From Rhizobium hidalgonense (GTDB lineage Bacteria; Pseudomonadota; Alphaproteobacteria; Rhizobiales; Rhizobiaceae), in assembly GCF_002914525.1 (NCBI RefSeq), contig NZ_LODW01000069.1, positions 1 to 38,416 on the forward strand: a stretch of 38,416 nt of DNA, written 5' to 3'. The notes below the pieces were generated by a model, which did no database searches, had not been told where the DNA came from, and was given only the letters and a program-made list of their open reading frames with translations. Positions 8,175 to 16,667 of the stretch are shown here, in pieces. Position 1 is the first letter of the stretch. The number at the start of each line of letters is the position of its first letter. A program made the position numbers and the translations under genes.

Positions 8175-9215
8175 CTACTCCGGTTTGTCCGCAAAATTCC
8201 GGATCGCAAATTCGGCGATATTCTGGCTCGACCGATCGGCATCGTCGAGCAGCGATGGAAACAGCTGCCAATGATGCGGCATGCCCGGCCAGACCTCGGT
8301 GGTGACATCGACACCTGCCTGGTGTGCCTTGTCGGCGAGCCGCAGCGTATCGTCGAGCAGAACTTCACCGGAGCCGACCTGCAGCAGCAGCGGCGGAAAG
8401 CCGGTCATGTCGGCATAAAGCGGCGATGCCTGGGGATCGGTCGGAGACCGGCTGCCGAGATAGGCCTTCCGCAAGGTCTCGATCGAGGCCTTGCCGACGA
8501 ATGGATCGCTATCGGCATTCGCTGTCATCGATCCGCCGGTCGCGGCAAGATCAGTGATGGGGCTGAGCGCCACCACGGCCGCCGGCAACGGTTTTGCCGC
8601 CTTCATCTGCCGCAGCACCGTCTCGATCGCGATATTGCCGCCGGCGCCGTCTCCGGCGACGATAACGTTCTCGCTGCGATAGCCGTTGTCGAGCAGCCAG
8701 CGATAGGCCGTCAGCGCGTCGTTGATCTGAGCGGGATAGGTATATTCGGGCATCAGCCGATATTCGATCAGAAGCACGTCGCTGGATGCGGCCTTGGCGA
8801 GCGAGCCGGCAAGCAGACTGTGCGTGCGGATGGAGCCGCCGGAAAAGCCGCCGCCATGTATATAGAGGATCACCCGTTGGCCGATCGGGTGATGAAGACG
8901 GGCGGGCCACATCAGCTCGGCATCGACGCCGTCGGCATCGACCTGCCGGACCTGGACGCGCGTCGGCCCCGGCATTGTCTCCATCAGCGTCCTGAAAGCG
9001 GTGCGGCGCTGCTGCAGGCCATCGGCGCCGGCAAAATGATCCTTCCAGAGTCCGACGAGTTTTTCGACCTGGTCGCGCGAGGCCTGGCTTTGCGGTCCAA
9101 TGTCCTTGCCGATCGCTGCCGATGCCGCGAGCATCAGCGCGGCCCAGACGGGAAACAGACAAACAAGCCGCTTTGGGGCTTTTCGAATACCCGCTGGCAA
9201 AATCCCACCGTTCAT
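8175..9215 (-). CDS. HSL-family alpha/beta hydrolase with missing nucleophile serine, exported or membrane-anchored
   Basis: A 346-residue hormone-sensitive-lipase-type hydrolase. Residues about 16-36 form a hydrophobic signal or anchor after KAPKR, so the body should be periplasmic. The oxyanion motif HGGG is at 120-123. The family's nucleophile motif GDSAGG is here GDGAGG (188-193): the codon is GGC (Gly190) where Ser is expected. An acidic loop (GSGEVLLDD, 281-289) and the His region (GMPHHWQLF) remain. The enzyme may thus be inactive as an esterase, or use another mechanism. I chose the ATG at 9215 because GGGGAG lies 6 bases upstream. The ATG at 9242 lacks a ribosome site. It is convergent with the CMD-like gene and divergent from the deoxyribosyltransferase gene. 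Confidence 0.88.
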   Translation of the reverse strand: MNGGILPAGIRKAPKRLVCLFPVWAALMLAASAAIGKDIGPQSQASRDQVEKLVGLWKDHFAGADGLQQRRTAFRTLMETMPGPTRVQVRQVDADGVDAELMWPARLHHPIGQRVILYIHGGGFSGGSIRTHSLLAGSLAKAASSDVLLIEYRLMPEYTYPAQINDALTAYRWLLDNGYRSENVIVAGDGAGGNIAIETVLRQMKAAKPLPAAVVALSPITDLAATGGSMTANADSDPFVGKASIETLRKAYLGSRSPTDPQASPLYADMTGFPPLLLQVGSGEVLLDDTLRLADKAHQAGVDVTTEVWPGMPHHWQLFPSLLDDADRSSQNIAEFAIRNFADKPE

Positions 9216-9428
9216 CAACTTCTCCCCGACGATGCTGGCCATGCGGCATAATTGGCCGGTTCGTCCACTGGAGTCAAAAGGGTGAGGCCGGAACCTTGGC
9301 TGCTCCTCAAAAAAACGGACAATGCCTGCCGGCACGCTTGCTATTTGCCGCGCATCCGTCGGAAATGGGCTCCGTGCCTGGCTGCCCCGACCCCGGCGCT
9401 TCGTCTCGTGTGTAAGTTAAGGATACCG

Positions 9429-10031
9429 ATGACCACCATTTACCTTGCCGGCCCGGAAGTTTTTCTTCCGGATGCCATGCCGATCATGGCCGAAAAACGC
9501 CGATTGGCGCGCCAGTTCGGCTTCGAGCCGACCGGTCCCGGCAGCGACGAAAACCAGACGCCGGTGAAGCGGACCGCCGCCGAGATCTACGCACGCAACG
9601 ACGACGCCATGCGTCGAGCCGAGATCTGCCTCGCCAATATCACGCCGTTTCGCGGCGTCAGCGCCGATCCGGGAACGGTTTACGAGATCGGCTTCATGAT
9701 TGCGCTCGGAAAAGCGGTCTTTGCCTATACCAATCACCCCGACGATTATGGGCTGCGTGTTCGCTCGGTCTGGTATGCGGGGCTCGAGATCGATGAGACG
9801 AGCGGGCGCCCACGCGGACCGGATGGCATCGCCATCGAAAATCACGGCATGGCCGACAACCTGATGATCGACGGCGGGGTCGAGGCGACGGGAGGCAGAG
9901 TATTCCGTGCGGCCGCGCTGCCGGCGGACCCTGCCCGCGATCTGGCGGTTTATTTTGCGGCGCTGCAGACGATCGCAGGCATGCATGCCGATGGCCGCCG
10001 ACTTCACCACGCGGGTCCGGTTCCGGGTTGA
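9429..10031 (+). CDS. Nucleoside 2-deoxyribosyltransferase family protein
   Basis: A 200-residue Rossmann-like NDT-family protein. These enzymes transfer or hydrolyse the deoxyribose of deoxynucleosides or deoxynucleotides. The N-terminus shows the family opening IYLAGPEVFLPD. ARNDDAMRRAEICLANITPFRG contains the substrate-contacting Asp region, and DPGTVYEIGFMIALGKAVFAY carries the Glu (about E86) at the nucleophile position. It should be cytoplasmic. The ATG at 9429 follows AAGGA by 5 bases; an in-frame extension upstream to 9252 shows no family similarity. It stands alone between a divergent hydrolase and a convergent LysR gene, so the physiological role (nucleoside salvage or nucleotide clean-up) is inferred from family only. 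Confidence 0.88.
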   Translation: MTTIYLAGPEVFLPDAMPIMAEKRRLARQFGFEPTGPGSDENQTPVKRTAAEIYARNDDAMRRAEICLANITPFRGVSADPGTVYEIGFMIALGKAVFAYTNHPDDYGLRVRSVWYAGLEIDETSGRPRGPDGIAIENHGMADNLMIDGGVEATGGRVFRAAALPADPARDLAVYFAALQTIAGMHADGRRLHHAGPVPG

Positions 10032-10064
10032 GCGACGCCGGCGACGGACAGAAAACTTGAGCTT

Positions 10065-10952
10065 TTACTCCGCCCGCATCGCTTCGATAACCGCCCTGAA
10101 GCCTGCCGACATGTGGCGGCGGCTCGGATAATAGAGATAGAGCGGTTCCTCCGGCTGGCACCAGTCATCCAGCACCTGAACGAGTTCGCCGCTGGCGACC
10201 GCCCTTTCCACGCGCGGTTCCCAGATATAGGCAAGACCGACGCCGCCGAGCGCTGCCTGCATCATCAGTTCGTGATCGTCGAGCGACAGCGGTCCGGTCG
10301 GCTGAAAGCTCACCGTCTGGCCGTTCTTTTCGAACTCCCAGGCATATCGCGCGCCTGATGGAAACATGTTCTGGATGCAGAGATGGCGCTTGAGTTCGTG
10401 AGGTGTTGCCGGTTTCGGCCGGCTCTCGAAATAGGCGGGCGAGCCGACAACAACCAGGCGGATGCGCGGCTTGATGCGCAGTGCGATCATGCCGTCGGTG
10501 ACGCGTTCGCCGAAACGGATGCCGGCATCGAAGCCTTCCTCGACGATATCGACAAGCCGATCCGTCGCGTTGATTTCCAGCTGCAGATTGGGGTTCTTTT
10601 TCAGTAGCGGGCCAATGACGCGGCCGATGACGAAAGGACCGATCGAGTTCGGCACGTTGATCCTCACCTTGCCGAAGGGTGTGTCTCGGTAGCGGTTCAG
10701 CGCGTCGAGCGCGGCGGCCATCTCCCCGAAGGCCGGATCAAGATGCGACATCAGAAGTTCGCCGGCCTCGGTCAGCGAGACGCTGCGTGTCGTGCGGTTG
10801 AGCAGGCGGATACCGATTCGATCTTCGAGGTTGAGCACGGCATGACTGATCGCAGAGGCGGTGACACCCCGCTCCTCGCCCGCCTTGCGAAAGCTCTTAT
10901 GCCGCGCGACGGCTGAAAAGGCTGCGAACTCGGAAAGTTCGGTGGCGCGCAT
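10065..10952 (-). CDS. LysR-family transcriptional regulator
   Basis: A 295-residue LTTR. The N-terminal winged helix-turn-helix reads SEFAAFSAVARHKSFRKAGE then RGVTASAISHAVLNLEDRIG and LLNRTTRSVSLTEAGE. The effector-binding domain (about 90-290) begins GKVRINVPNSIGPFVIG. It resembles the group of LysR proteins that control divergent oxidoreductases. The start is the ATG at 10952; the much longer in-frame reading to 11729 runs antisense through the SDR gene and is discarded. It is divergent from the SDR gene across a 129-bp AT-richer region, the usual arrangement in which the regulator controls both genes. I could not identify its binding site with confidence. Confidence 0.93.
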   Translation of the reverse strand: MRATELSEFAAFSAVARHKSFRKAGEERGVTASAISHAVLNLEDRIGIRLLNRTTRSVSLTEAGELLMSHLDPAFGEMAAALDALNRYRDTPFGKVRINVPNSIGPFVIGRVIGPLLKKNPNLQLEINATDRLVDIVEEGFDAGIRFGERVTDGMIALRIKPRIRLVVVGSPAYFESRPKPATPHELKRHLCIQNMFPSGARYAWEFEKNGQTVSFQPTGPLSLDDHELMMQAALGGVGLAYIWEPRVERAVASGELVQVLDDWCQPEEPLYLYYPSRRHMSAGFRAVIEAMRAE

Positions 10953-11081
10953 TGCTGAATTACACTCATCATAGTTTCGAGAATAACAAATCTTATACAT
11001 CAGCGGATTTTCGGTCAAATTCACCCCGTCGGCACAGAGATGCGACGCAAACGAAACAAAGCAGCCCGAAAGGAATTCGTC

Positions 11082-11933
11082 ATGAAAGTCTGGTTCATCA
11101 CCGGTGCATCCCGCGGCTTCGGCGCGCTGATGACCAAGGAAGCCCTCGCCGCCGGCGATGCCGTCATCGCCACCGCTCGCAACCCGAAGACCGTGACCGA
11201 GCAGTTCGGCGATCATCCGAACCTGCTTGCCGTCGCCCTTGACGTCACCAACGAGGCACAGGCAAAAGAGGCCGCGGCTGCCGGCATCGCTCGCTTCGGA
11301 CGCATCGACGTTCTTGCCAACAATGCCGGCTACGGCTTGCTCGGCGCCGTCGAGGAAGCCACCGCCGAAGAGATCGAAAAGCTCTATGCTACGAATGTCT
11401 TCGGCCTGCTGAAGGTGACGCGCGCGGTGCTCCCCTATATGCGCCGCCAGCGTTCCGGCCACGTGCTGAACTTCTCCTCGATCGGCGGTTACTTCGGCTA
11501 TCCCGGCTGGGGCATCTACGGTTCGACGAAATTCGCCGTCGAGGGCCTGTCCGAATCGATGGCGGCCGAACTCGACCCTTTCGGCATCAAGGTGACGATC
11601 ATCGAGCCCGGCTTCTTCCGCACGGACTTCCTCGCCGACACGTCGCTGGCGATCAGCCCGGCCTCCATTGCCGATTACGAAGGCACGCCGGCCGGCAACA
11701 TGCGCAATTTCGCCGCCGACGCCAATCATGCCCAGCCCGGCAACCCCGCCAGACTCGCTGCCGGCATCGTGACGATGGTCAATTCGGCCAACCCGCCGCT
11801 ACGCATGCCCTTCGGCAGCGATACGGTGGCGATGATCGAGGCGCAGCATGCCAGCGTCGAAAAGGAACTAGCCGCCTGGCGTGAGCTTGCTTTGTCGACG
11901 GATTTTCCGAGCGAGGCAACGGTCTCGGTCTGA
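11082..11933 (+). CDS. Short-chain dehydrogenase/reductase (classical SDR)
   Basis: A 283-residue NAD(P)-dependent oxidoreductase with a Rossmann fold. The cofactor motif TGASRGFG is at 7-14; the Arg of ATARNP suggests a preference for NADP(H). NNAG is at 80-83. The catalytic Ser lies in NFSSIGGY (132/133), and Tyr146 and Lys150 form YGSTK. Length and motifs are those of a complete, active classical SDR. AAGGA lies 7 bases before the ATG at 11082. It is divergent from the LysR gene and is its likely target. The substrate cannot be told from the sequence. A stop at 11933 is followed by 77 bp before the next gene in the same direction. Confidence 0.94.
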   Translation: MKVWFITGASRGFGALMTKEALAAGDAVIATARNPKTVTEQFGDHPNLLAVALDVTNEAQAKEAAAAGIARFGRIDVLANNAGYGLLGAVEEATAEEIEKLYATNVFGLLKVTRAVLPYMRRQRSGHVLNFSSIGGYFGYPGWGIYGSTKFAVEGLSESMAAELDPFGIKVTIIEPGFFRTDFLADTSLAISPASIADYEGTPAGNMRNFAADANHAQPGNPARLAAGIVTMVNSANPPLRMPFGSDTVAMIEAQHASVEKELAAWRELALSTDFPSEATVSV

Positions 11934-12010
11934 AGCGGCAAAATCAACATTCGCCTTATGCTGGGGATGACCTAAGTCTAGGTTCGACCACGACCATGAA
12001 GAGGCGATGC

Positions 12011-13015
12011 ATGCCGATAAAAACCATCTCGATCTATGGCGCCGGCGCCCTCGGCGGCGCTATTGCCGCCAAGCTCGCCCGCAGAGCCGGAAACGACACC
12101 ACCATCTCTGTCGTCGCGCGCGGGGCGCATCTCGACGCCATCCGCAGGCATGGTCTCAGCCTGCGCGAAGCCGATGCGGAAACGCCGCTCAACGTTCGCC
12201 TGACGGCGACCGACGATCCAACGACATTGCCGCCGCAGGATCTCGTCATCACCGGTCTCAAGGGGCATCAGTTGGCGGCCGCCGCCGAGGGAATCGCCGG
12301 TCTCCTGAGGCAGGGCACCCGTGTCGTCATGATCCTCAACGGCATTCCGTGGTGGTATTTCCATCGCGATACCAATAGCAGGCATGCGGAACTGCAGTTC
12401 GACGAACTCGATCCAGGCGGCAGGATTTGGCGGCTGATCGGCCCGGAGCGGGCGATTGGCTGCGTCGCCTATCAAGGCGCTGAGGTGGTCAACCCGGGTG
12501 AGATCCAGCTTTCCCACAAAGGCCGCTTCGTGCTCGGCGAGCCCTCCGGCGAAATGTCTGCCGATCTGGAGGCCATAGCAGCGGTGCTGACCGGCGCCGA
12601 TCTCAACATTACGACCACGCCGGAAATCCGCAGCGAAATCTGGAGCAAGTTGATGGGCAACGCCGCCTTCAACCCGATCAGCGCTCTGACCCGGGCGCTG
12701 ATGACAGACATCCTGGCGGACCCGGCGCTGATGGACATGGTGAGCAAAGTCATGAAGGAAGTGCGCGCGGTCGGCGATGCGCTCGGCGCGCACTTTTCCA
12801 TGACAGTCGAGCAGCGACTGGAACAATCGCGCCACATCGGCGGCGTTCGGACATCAATGCTGCAGGATCTGATGGGCGGCAAGCCGCTCGAAATCACGCC
12901 GCTGGTCGGCATGCTGGTGGCGCTCGGACGCCTGACTGCCGTGCCGACCCCGGTATCGGAAACCATCCTGGCGCTGGTGACGCAGCTGGACCGGGAAAAC
13001 CGGCGCGGCAGCTGA
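12011..13015 (+). CDS. Ketopantoate reductase-like (ApbA/PanE family) oxidoreductase
   Basis: A 334-residue NADPH-dependent reductase of the PanE/ApbA family. GAGALGG (10-16) is the dinucleotide site, and TGLKGHQL and LNGIPWWYF (109-117) are characteristic family blocks. EIWSKLMGNAAFNPISALT contains the catalytic Lys (about K213) and conserved Asn residues. The family reduces 2-dehydropantoate to pantoate for coenzyme A synthesis, but many paralogues act on other 2-oxo acids. With no panB or panC nearby I would not call it panE. The ATG at 12011 has GAAGAGG 6 bases upstream; the in-frame ATG at 11996 has no ribosome site. It is convergent with the following hydrolase. Confidence 0.88.
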   Translation: MPIKTISIYGAGALGGAIAAKLARRAGNDTTISVVARGAHLDAIRRHGLSLREADAETPLNVRLTATDDPTTLPPQDLVITGLKGHQLAAAAEGIAGLLRQGTRVVMILNGIPWWYFHRDTNSRHAELQFDELDPGGRIWRLIGPERAIGCVAYQGAEVVNPGEIQLSHKGRFVLGEPSGEMSADLEAIAAVLTGADLNITTTPEIRSEIWSKLMGNAAFNPISALTRALMTDILADPALMDMVSKVMKEVRAVGDALGAHFSMTVEQRLEQSRHIGGVRTSMLQDLMGGKPLEITPLVGMLVALGRLTAVPTPVSETILALVTQLDRENRRGS

Positions 13016-13055
13016 TGCGGGATAGTGCGGCCGGGATAAATCCGGCCGCTCTCGC

Positions 13056-13997
13056 TTATTTCCCAACCTGCTCGGCCCAGTTCGGCGCCTTGCCGCCGCC
13101 GTCGAGGAAAGTCATCGCCACATTCGCCATCAGCGGCGAAGCGAAGGTCTCGTAGTGGGTGAGATCGGGCAGGATCGCCAGCCGGTTCTTCGACAGGTTC
13201 TCCCGCATCCAGCCCGCATCGCGCAGGCCGCCGCCGAGCTTGTGGTAGAAGTCGATCATATGTTCGGGGCGGATCATATCGGCATCGCCATAGATCAGCA
13301 TGACCGGCATGGTGAGCTTGGCGACGGCATCGCTATAATCCTTGGGTTCGCGCATCAGCGCACCCATGGCGTCGAGCAGCTTGGGAAATTCGGAAACGTC
13401 GGGCGCCACCGCCTTGTAAGAGAGGAACATCGGCGTGTCCTTCATCATCTCGGCCATGCCGGCGCCGACGGCCGCCTGCTGCGGCAACATCTCCGGGAAG
13501 AAGCCGTTCTGCGCATAGGGCGCCGAGAGGATCACCAGGCGGCGCACCTGGTCGGGCGCGTTCGCCGCCATGTTCAGCGCCACCCCGCCGCCGAAGGAAT
13601 AGCCGAAGACGTCGAGCTTGTCGTAACCGAGTTGCTTCACCAGGATCGCAAGATCGGCGCCGATTGCCGCAAGGTCGATCGGCCGCTTGCCGAGCGGCGT
13701 GCGGCCATGCCCCTGCAGATCGACGGCAATCACCTGCCGGTGGTCGGTGAAAACAGGCATGACAGGCGCGAACATCTCGATCTGTCCGAGACCGCCGTGA
13801 AGCAGCAGCAGCGGTTCGCCCTCGCCGCGGATCTCGTAATAATAGTCGATGCCGTTGACCGGCAGACTTCCCTTCCTGACGATCGGTGCGACCGCCTTTT
13901 CCTCGATACCAGCCGCGCCACCGGCGCCTGCCATATCGGGCGCCGCCAGGAATGCGGCAGCGGTTGCGATCATCGAAATCAGCCTCATCTTCGACAT
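13056..13997 (-). CDS. Secreted alpha/beta hydrolase
   Basis: A 313-residue alpha/beta-fold hydrolase with an N-terminal signal peptide (basic MSKMR, hydrophobic to about residue 20, likely cleavage near AGA-G), hence periplasmic or secreted. The oxyanion strand is LLLLHGGLG. The nucleophile elbow is GYSFGG (Ser about 134), the acid is in IYGDAD (about 238-240) and the His is in LTHYETF (about 281), giving a complete Ser-Asp-His triad, unlike the HSL-type protein at 8175-9215. AAGGAC precedes the ATG at 13997. It is divergent from the DUF1883 gene. Substrate unknown; lipase, esterase or haloperoxidase-like activities are possible. Confidence 0.9.
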   Translation of the reverse strand: MSKMRLISMIATAAAFLAAPDMAGAGGAAGIEEKAVAPIVRKGSLPVNGIDYYYEIRGEGEPLLLLHGGLGQIEMFAPVMPVFTDHRQVIAVDLQGHGRTPLGKRPIDLAAIGADLAILVKQLGYDKLDVFGYSFGGGVALNMAANAPDQVRRLVILSAPYAQNGFFPEMLPQQAAVGAGMAEMMKDTPMFLSYKAVAPDVSEFPKLLDAMGALMREPKDYSDAVAKLTMPVMLIYGDADMIRPEHMIDFYHKLGGGLRDAGWMRENLSKNRLAILPDLTHYETFASPLMANVAMTFLDGGGKAPNWAEQVGK

Positions 13998-14165
13998 GTC
14001 CTTGCTCCGTTTTTGCTTGGATATCGCAAGGACGGCGGCGGCCCGGCGTTTCCGACACTGTGCCTCGAAATTTCTCCGATCGGGCCTTCAGATCGATTTC
14101 CAACTTTTCCTTAACCGGCATACTGGTAAAATCTCGTCCCAGAGACTTCAGACACAACGAGACCG

Positions 14166-14477
14166 ATGCCGAAACCGAACTTCCGCTTCACCCATTACGA
14201 TCTCAAGGAACAACGCGCCGGAACGATCGTCGAGGTGTCGTTGAATGCGGTGAACAATGTTCGGCTGATGACGGCGCCGAATTTCCAGCGCTTCACCGAG
14301 GTTCTCGATTTCAAGTATATCGGCGGCGTGGCACGCAAATCGCCGATCAAGATCGCCGTTCCGGAAAGCGGCCATTGGCATATCGTCGTCGATATGGAAG
14401 GCCATCACGGGCTGGCGGACTCTTCCGTCAAGGTGATCGCCGGGCCGCCAAATCAGAAGACGCCGCGGGCTTCCTGA
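14166..14477 (+). CDS. DUF1883 domain protein
   Basis: A 103-residue protein matching the DUF1883 pattern: YDLKEQRAGTIVEVSLN, NNVRLMTAPNFQRF, YIGGVARKSPIKIAVPESG and HWHIVVDMEGHHG. The domain is small, beta-rich and of unknown function. In other bacteria it is sometimes fused to TIR or other domains; here it stands alone and is the whole protein. No signal peptide or membrane segment is seen. It lies divergent from the secreted hydrolase and upstream of the VIT-like gene. No function is proposed. Confidence 0.85.
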   Translation: MPKPNFRFTHYDLKEQRAGTIVEVSLNAVNNVRLMTAPNFQRFTEVLDFKYIGGVARKSPIKIAVPESGHWHIVVDMEGHHGLADSSVKVIAGPPNQKTPRAS

Positions 14478-14642
14478 GCTTTACAGCACCGCGTCTCCAC
14501 GCGAAAACCGTGACACGACACGCCCAATCGTCCTGACCTTTGATCACGATCAATGAATCCGGCTGCCAAGTCGATCACAGTCACGGTCGCAAGGCCCCAC
14601 GCCGCGGCGCCACCGGTTGCTTCATCACGTCGGAAGCAGTTC

Positions 14643-15317
14643 ATGACTTCGAACCTGATCGGACGTATCACCAACATCATTGATCCTGGCGATGCGCTCG
14701 GTGAAGTCCTTTTCGGATTGATTATGGCGCTGACATTGACGGTCGGTTCGAGGCTGGTTTTTGAAAAAGAAGGGTTAAATGTCGACGATCTGGTCGTTGC
14801 AACGATCGGCTGCAACGTGGCCTGGGGGATCATCGACGCCGTCTTGTTCTATCTGGGGGCGACATTTTACAAAAGCAGGCGGCTTCGGCTTTTTCGGCAA
14901 ATCAAAGCCGCCAGAACCGAATCTGCGGCGCTCATGGTGATTGCGAAGGAATTTCCGATTGAAAAAGCACCGTTCTCCGCAAAGGGCGCCGATGCGGAGG
15001 CACTCTATCGATCACTCCTGACGCTCGCAGGCCGGGCCGATCCTGTGAAGGTGTCCCTGTCGAAAGGTGATCTGTTGGCCGCAATCGCGGTCTTCGTCCT
15101 TGTCTCGGCCACCTCCATTCCGGCCGTTATGCCCCTCCTTCTCATCGACAATGCACACGTTGCCTTGAGAACCAGCAATCTGTTTCTCATCATGCTGCTG
15201 TTTGTGACGGGCTATGCCTGGGCGAGATTTTCAGGCGGCAGGCCTTTGTATGCGGGGATGACGATGACTTGTCTCGGATTGCTTCTGGTCGCAATCGCGA
15301 TCGCGCTTGGCGGCTGA
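14643..15317 (+). CDS. VIT1/CCC1-like integral membrane protein
   Basis: A 224-residue membrane protein. The N-terminal part reads DPGDALGEVLFGLIMALTLTVGS, followed by GCNVAWGIIDAVLFYLGATF. A soluble helical stretch follows (about residues 75-130), then three C-terminal membrane helices ending LLLVAIAIALGG. The layout is like proteins annotated as VIT1/CCC1 family, which in eukaryotes move Fe or Mn. The bacterial branch is not characterised, so metal transport is only a family-based guess. I prefer the ATG at 14643 (GGAAG 6 bases upstream); an upstream in-frame ATG at 14553 adds a 30-residue basic, non-conserved-looking stretch. Confidence 0.75.
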   Translation: MTSNLIGRITNIIDPGDALGEVLFGLIMALTLTVGSRLVFEKEGLNVDDLVVATIGCNVAWGIIDAVLFYLGATFYKSRRLRLFRQIKAARTESAALMVIAKEFPIEKAPFSAKGADAEALYRSLLTLAGRADPVKVSLSKGDLLAAIAVFVLVSATSIPAVMPLLLIDNAHVALRTSNLFLIMLLFVTGYAWARFSGGRPLYAGMTMTCLGLLLVAIAIALGG

Positions 15318-15350
15318 GCCCGGTTCGCCAACAGGATGGGCCGAGAGGCG

Positions 15351-16667
15351 TCAGCGCGGATTGCGCTCCTTGCGAAGTTTGTCCCACCATTCCAGCCGCT
15401 TGCGGATATCGCGCTCGAAGCCGCGTTCCGGCGGATCGTAGAAGGTCTGGCGGCCCATCTTCTCTGGGAAATAATCCTGGCCGGAAAAGGCGTCGGGTTC
15501 ATCATGGTCGTAGCGGTAACCCTCGCCGTAGCCTTCGCCCTTCATCAGCTTGGTCGGCGCATTGAGGATGTGCTTGGGCGGCAGCAGCGAGCCGTTCTGC
15601 TTGGCGGCCTGGCTTGCCGCCTTGAATGCGGTGTAGACGGCATTCGATTTCGGCGCGGTGGCGAGATAGACGCAGGCCTGGGCGAGCGCCAGTTCCCCTT
15701 CGGGGGAGCCGAGATACTCATAGGCATCCTTGGCGGCGTTGCAGATCACCAGCGCCTGCGGATCGGCAAGGCCGATATCTTCCACCGCCATGCGCACCAG
15801 CCGCCGGCCGAGATAAAGCGGATCCTCACCGGCATCGAACATGCGGGCGAGATAATAGAGCGCGGCATCGGGATCCGAACCCCGCACGGACTTGTGCAGC
15901 GCCGAGATCAGATTGTAATGGCCGTCCTGCGCCTTGTCGTAGACCGGAGCGCGACGCTGGACGATGCGCGTCAGGCCCTCGGTATCGAAGCTCTCGCCCT
16001 CGCGCGCGGCGCGCCAAACCTCTTCGGCCAGCGTCAGCACCGCGCGGCCGTCGCCATCGGCCATGCGGATCAGGCTGATGCGCGCCTCTTCGGTCAGCGG
16101 CAACGGCTTCTGCTCGATCGCCTCGGCGCGCTTCAGCAATTCCTCCAGGCTCTCCTCGTCATGCGACTTGAAGGTCAGCACGCGGGCCCGCGACAAGAGA
16201 GCGGCGTTGAGCTCGAAGGACGGGTTTTCGGTGGTAGCGCCGACGAGGATGACGGTGCCGTCCTCCATAACAGGCAGGAAACTATCCTGCTGGGCGCGGT
16301 TGAAACGATGGATCTCGTCGACGAAGAGCAGCGTCTGGCGGCCATCCATTCGCCGCAGGCGGGCCGTCTCGAACACCTTCTTCAAATCGGCGACGCCGGA
16401 AAAGATCGCCGATATCTGCTCGAAGGCCAGCCCCGCCTCGCCGGACAGCAGCCGCGCCACCGTCGTCTTGCCGGTGCCGGGCGGGCCCCAGAAGATCATC
16501 GAGCCGAGCGAGCCGCTTTCGATCATCCTTTTCAGGACGCCGTCTTCACCGGTCAGATGTTCCTGGCCGGTGACATCAGCAAGCGTCTTCGGCCGCAACC
16601 GGTCGGCAAGCGGCCGCCTGGCGGCCACCTCCTCCGGAACACGCGGCGCGAAGAGATCGTTGCTCAT
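15351..16667 (-). CDS. rarA: Replication-associated recombination protein A (RarA/MgsA) AAA+ ATPase
   Basis: A 438-residue clamp-loader-like AAA+ ATPase acting at stalled replication forks. PLADRLRPKTLADVTGQEHL opens the protein. Walker A is GPPGTGKT (61-68), Walker B is LLFVDEIHRFN (DE about 117-118), and sensor 1 lies in LVGATTENPSFELN. The C-terminal region has the RarA-specific AVEDIGLADPQAL and the GEGYGEGYRYDHDEPDAFSGQ segment. Length and motifs are complete. Its ATG overlaps the stop of the upstream Deg protease gene by 4 bp (ATGA), so the two are co-translated. Confidence 0.95.
   Translation of the reverse strand: MSNDLFAPRVPEEVAARRPLADRLRPKTLADVTGQEHLTGEDGVLKRMIESGSLGSMIFWGPPGTGKTTVARLLSGEAGLAFEQISAIFSGVADLKKVFETARLRRMDGRQTLLFVDEIHRFNRAQQDSFLPVMEDGTVILVGATTENPSFELNAALLSRARVLTFKSHDEESLEELLKRAEAIEQKPLPLTEEARISLIRMADGDGRAVLTLAEEVWRAAREGESFDTEGLTRIVQRRAPVYDKAQDGHYNLISALHKSVRGSDPDAALYYLARMFDAGEDPLYLGRRLVRMAVEDIGLADPQALVICNAAKDAYEYLGSPEGELALAQACVYLATAPKSNAVYTAFKAASQAAKQNGSLLPPKHILNAPTKLMKGEGYGEGYRYDHDEPDAFSGQDYFPEKMGRQTFYDPPERGFERDIRKRLEWWDKLRKERNPR

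Noticed and set aside
10065..11729. A 554-codon frame that could fuse an upstream domain to the LysR regulator
   Set aside because: The extra 259 codons run antisense through the SDR gene; the LysR helix-turn-helix starts normally at 10952.
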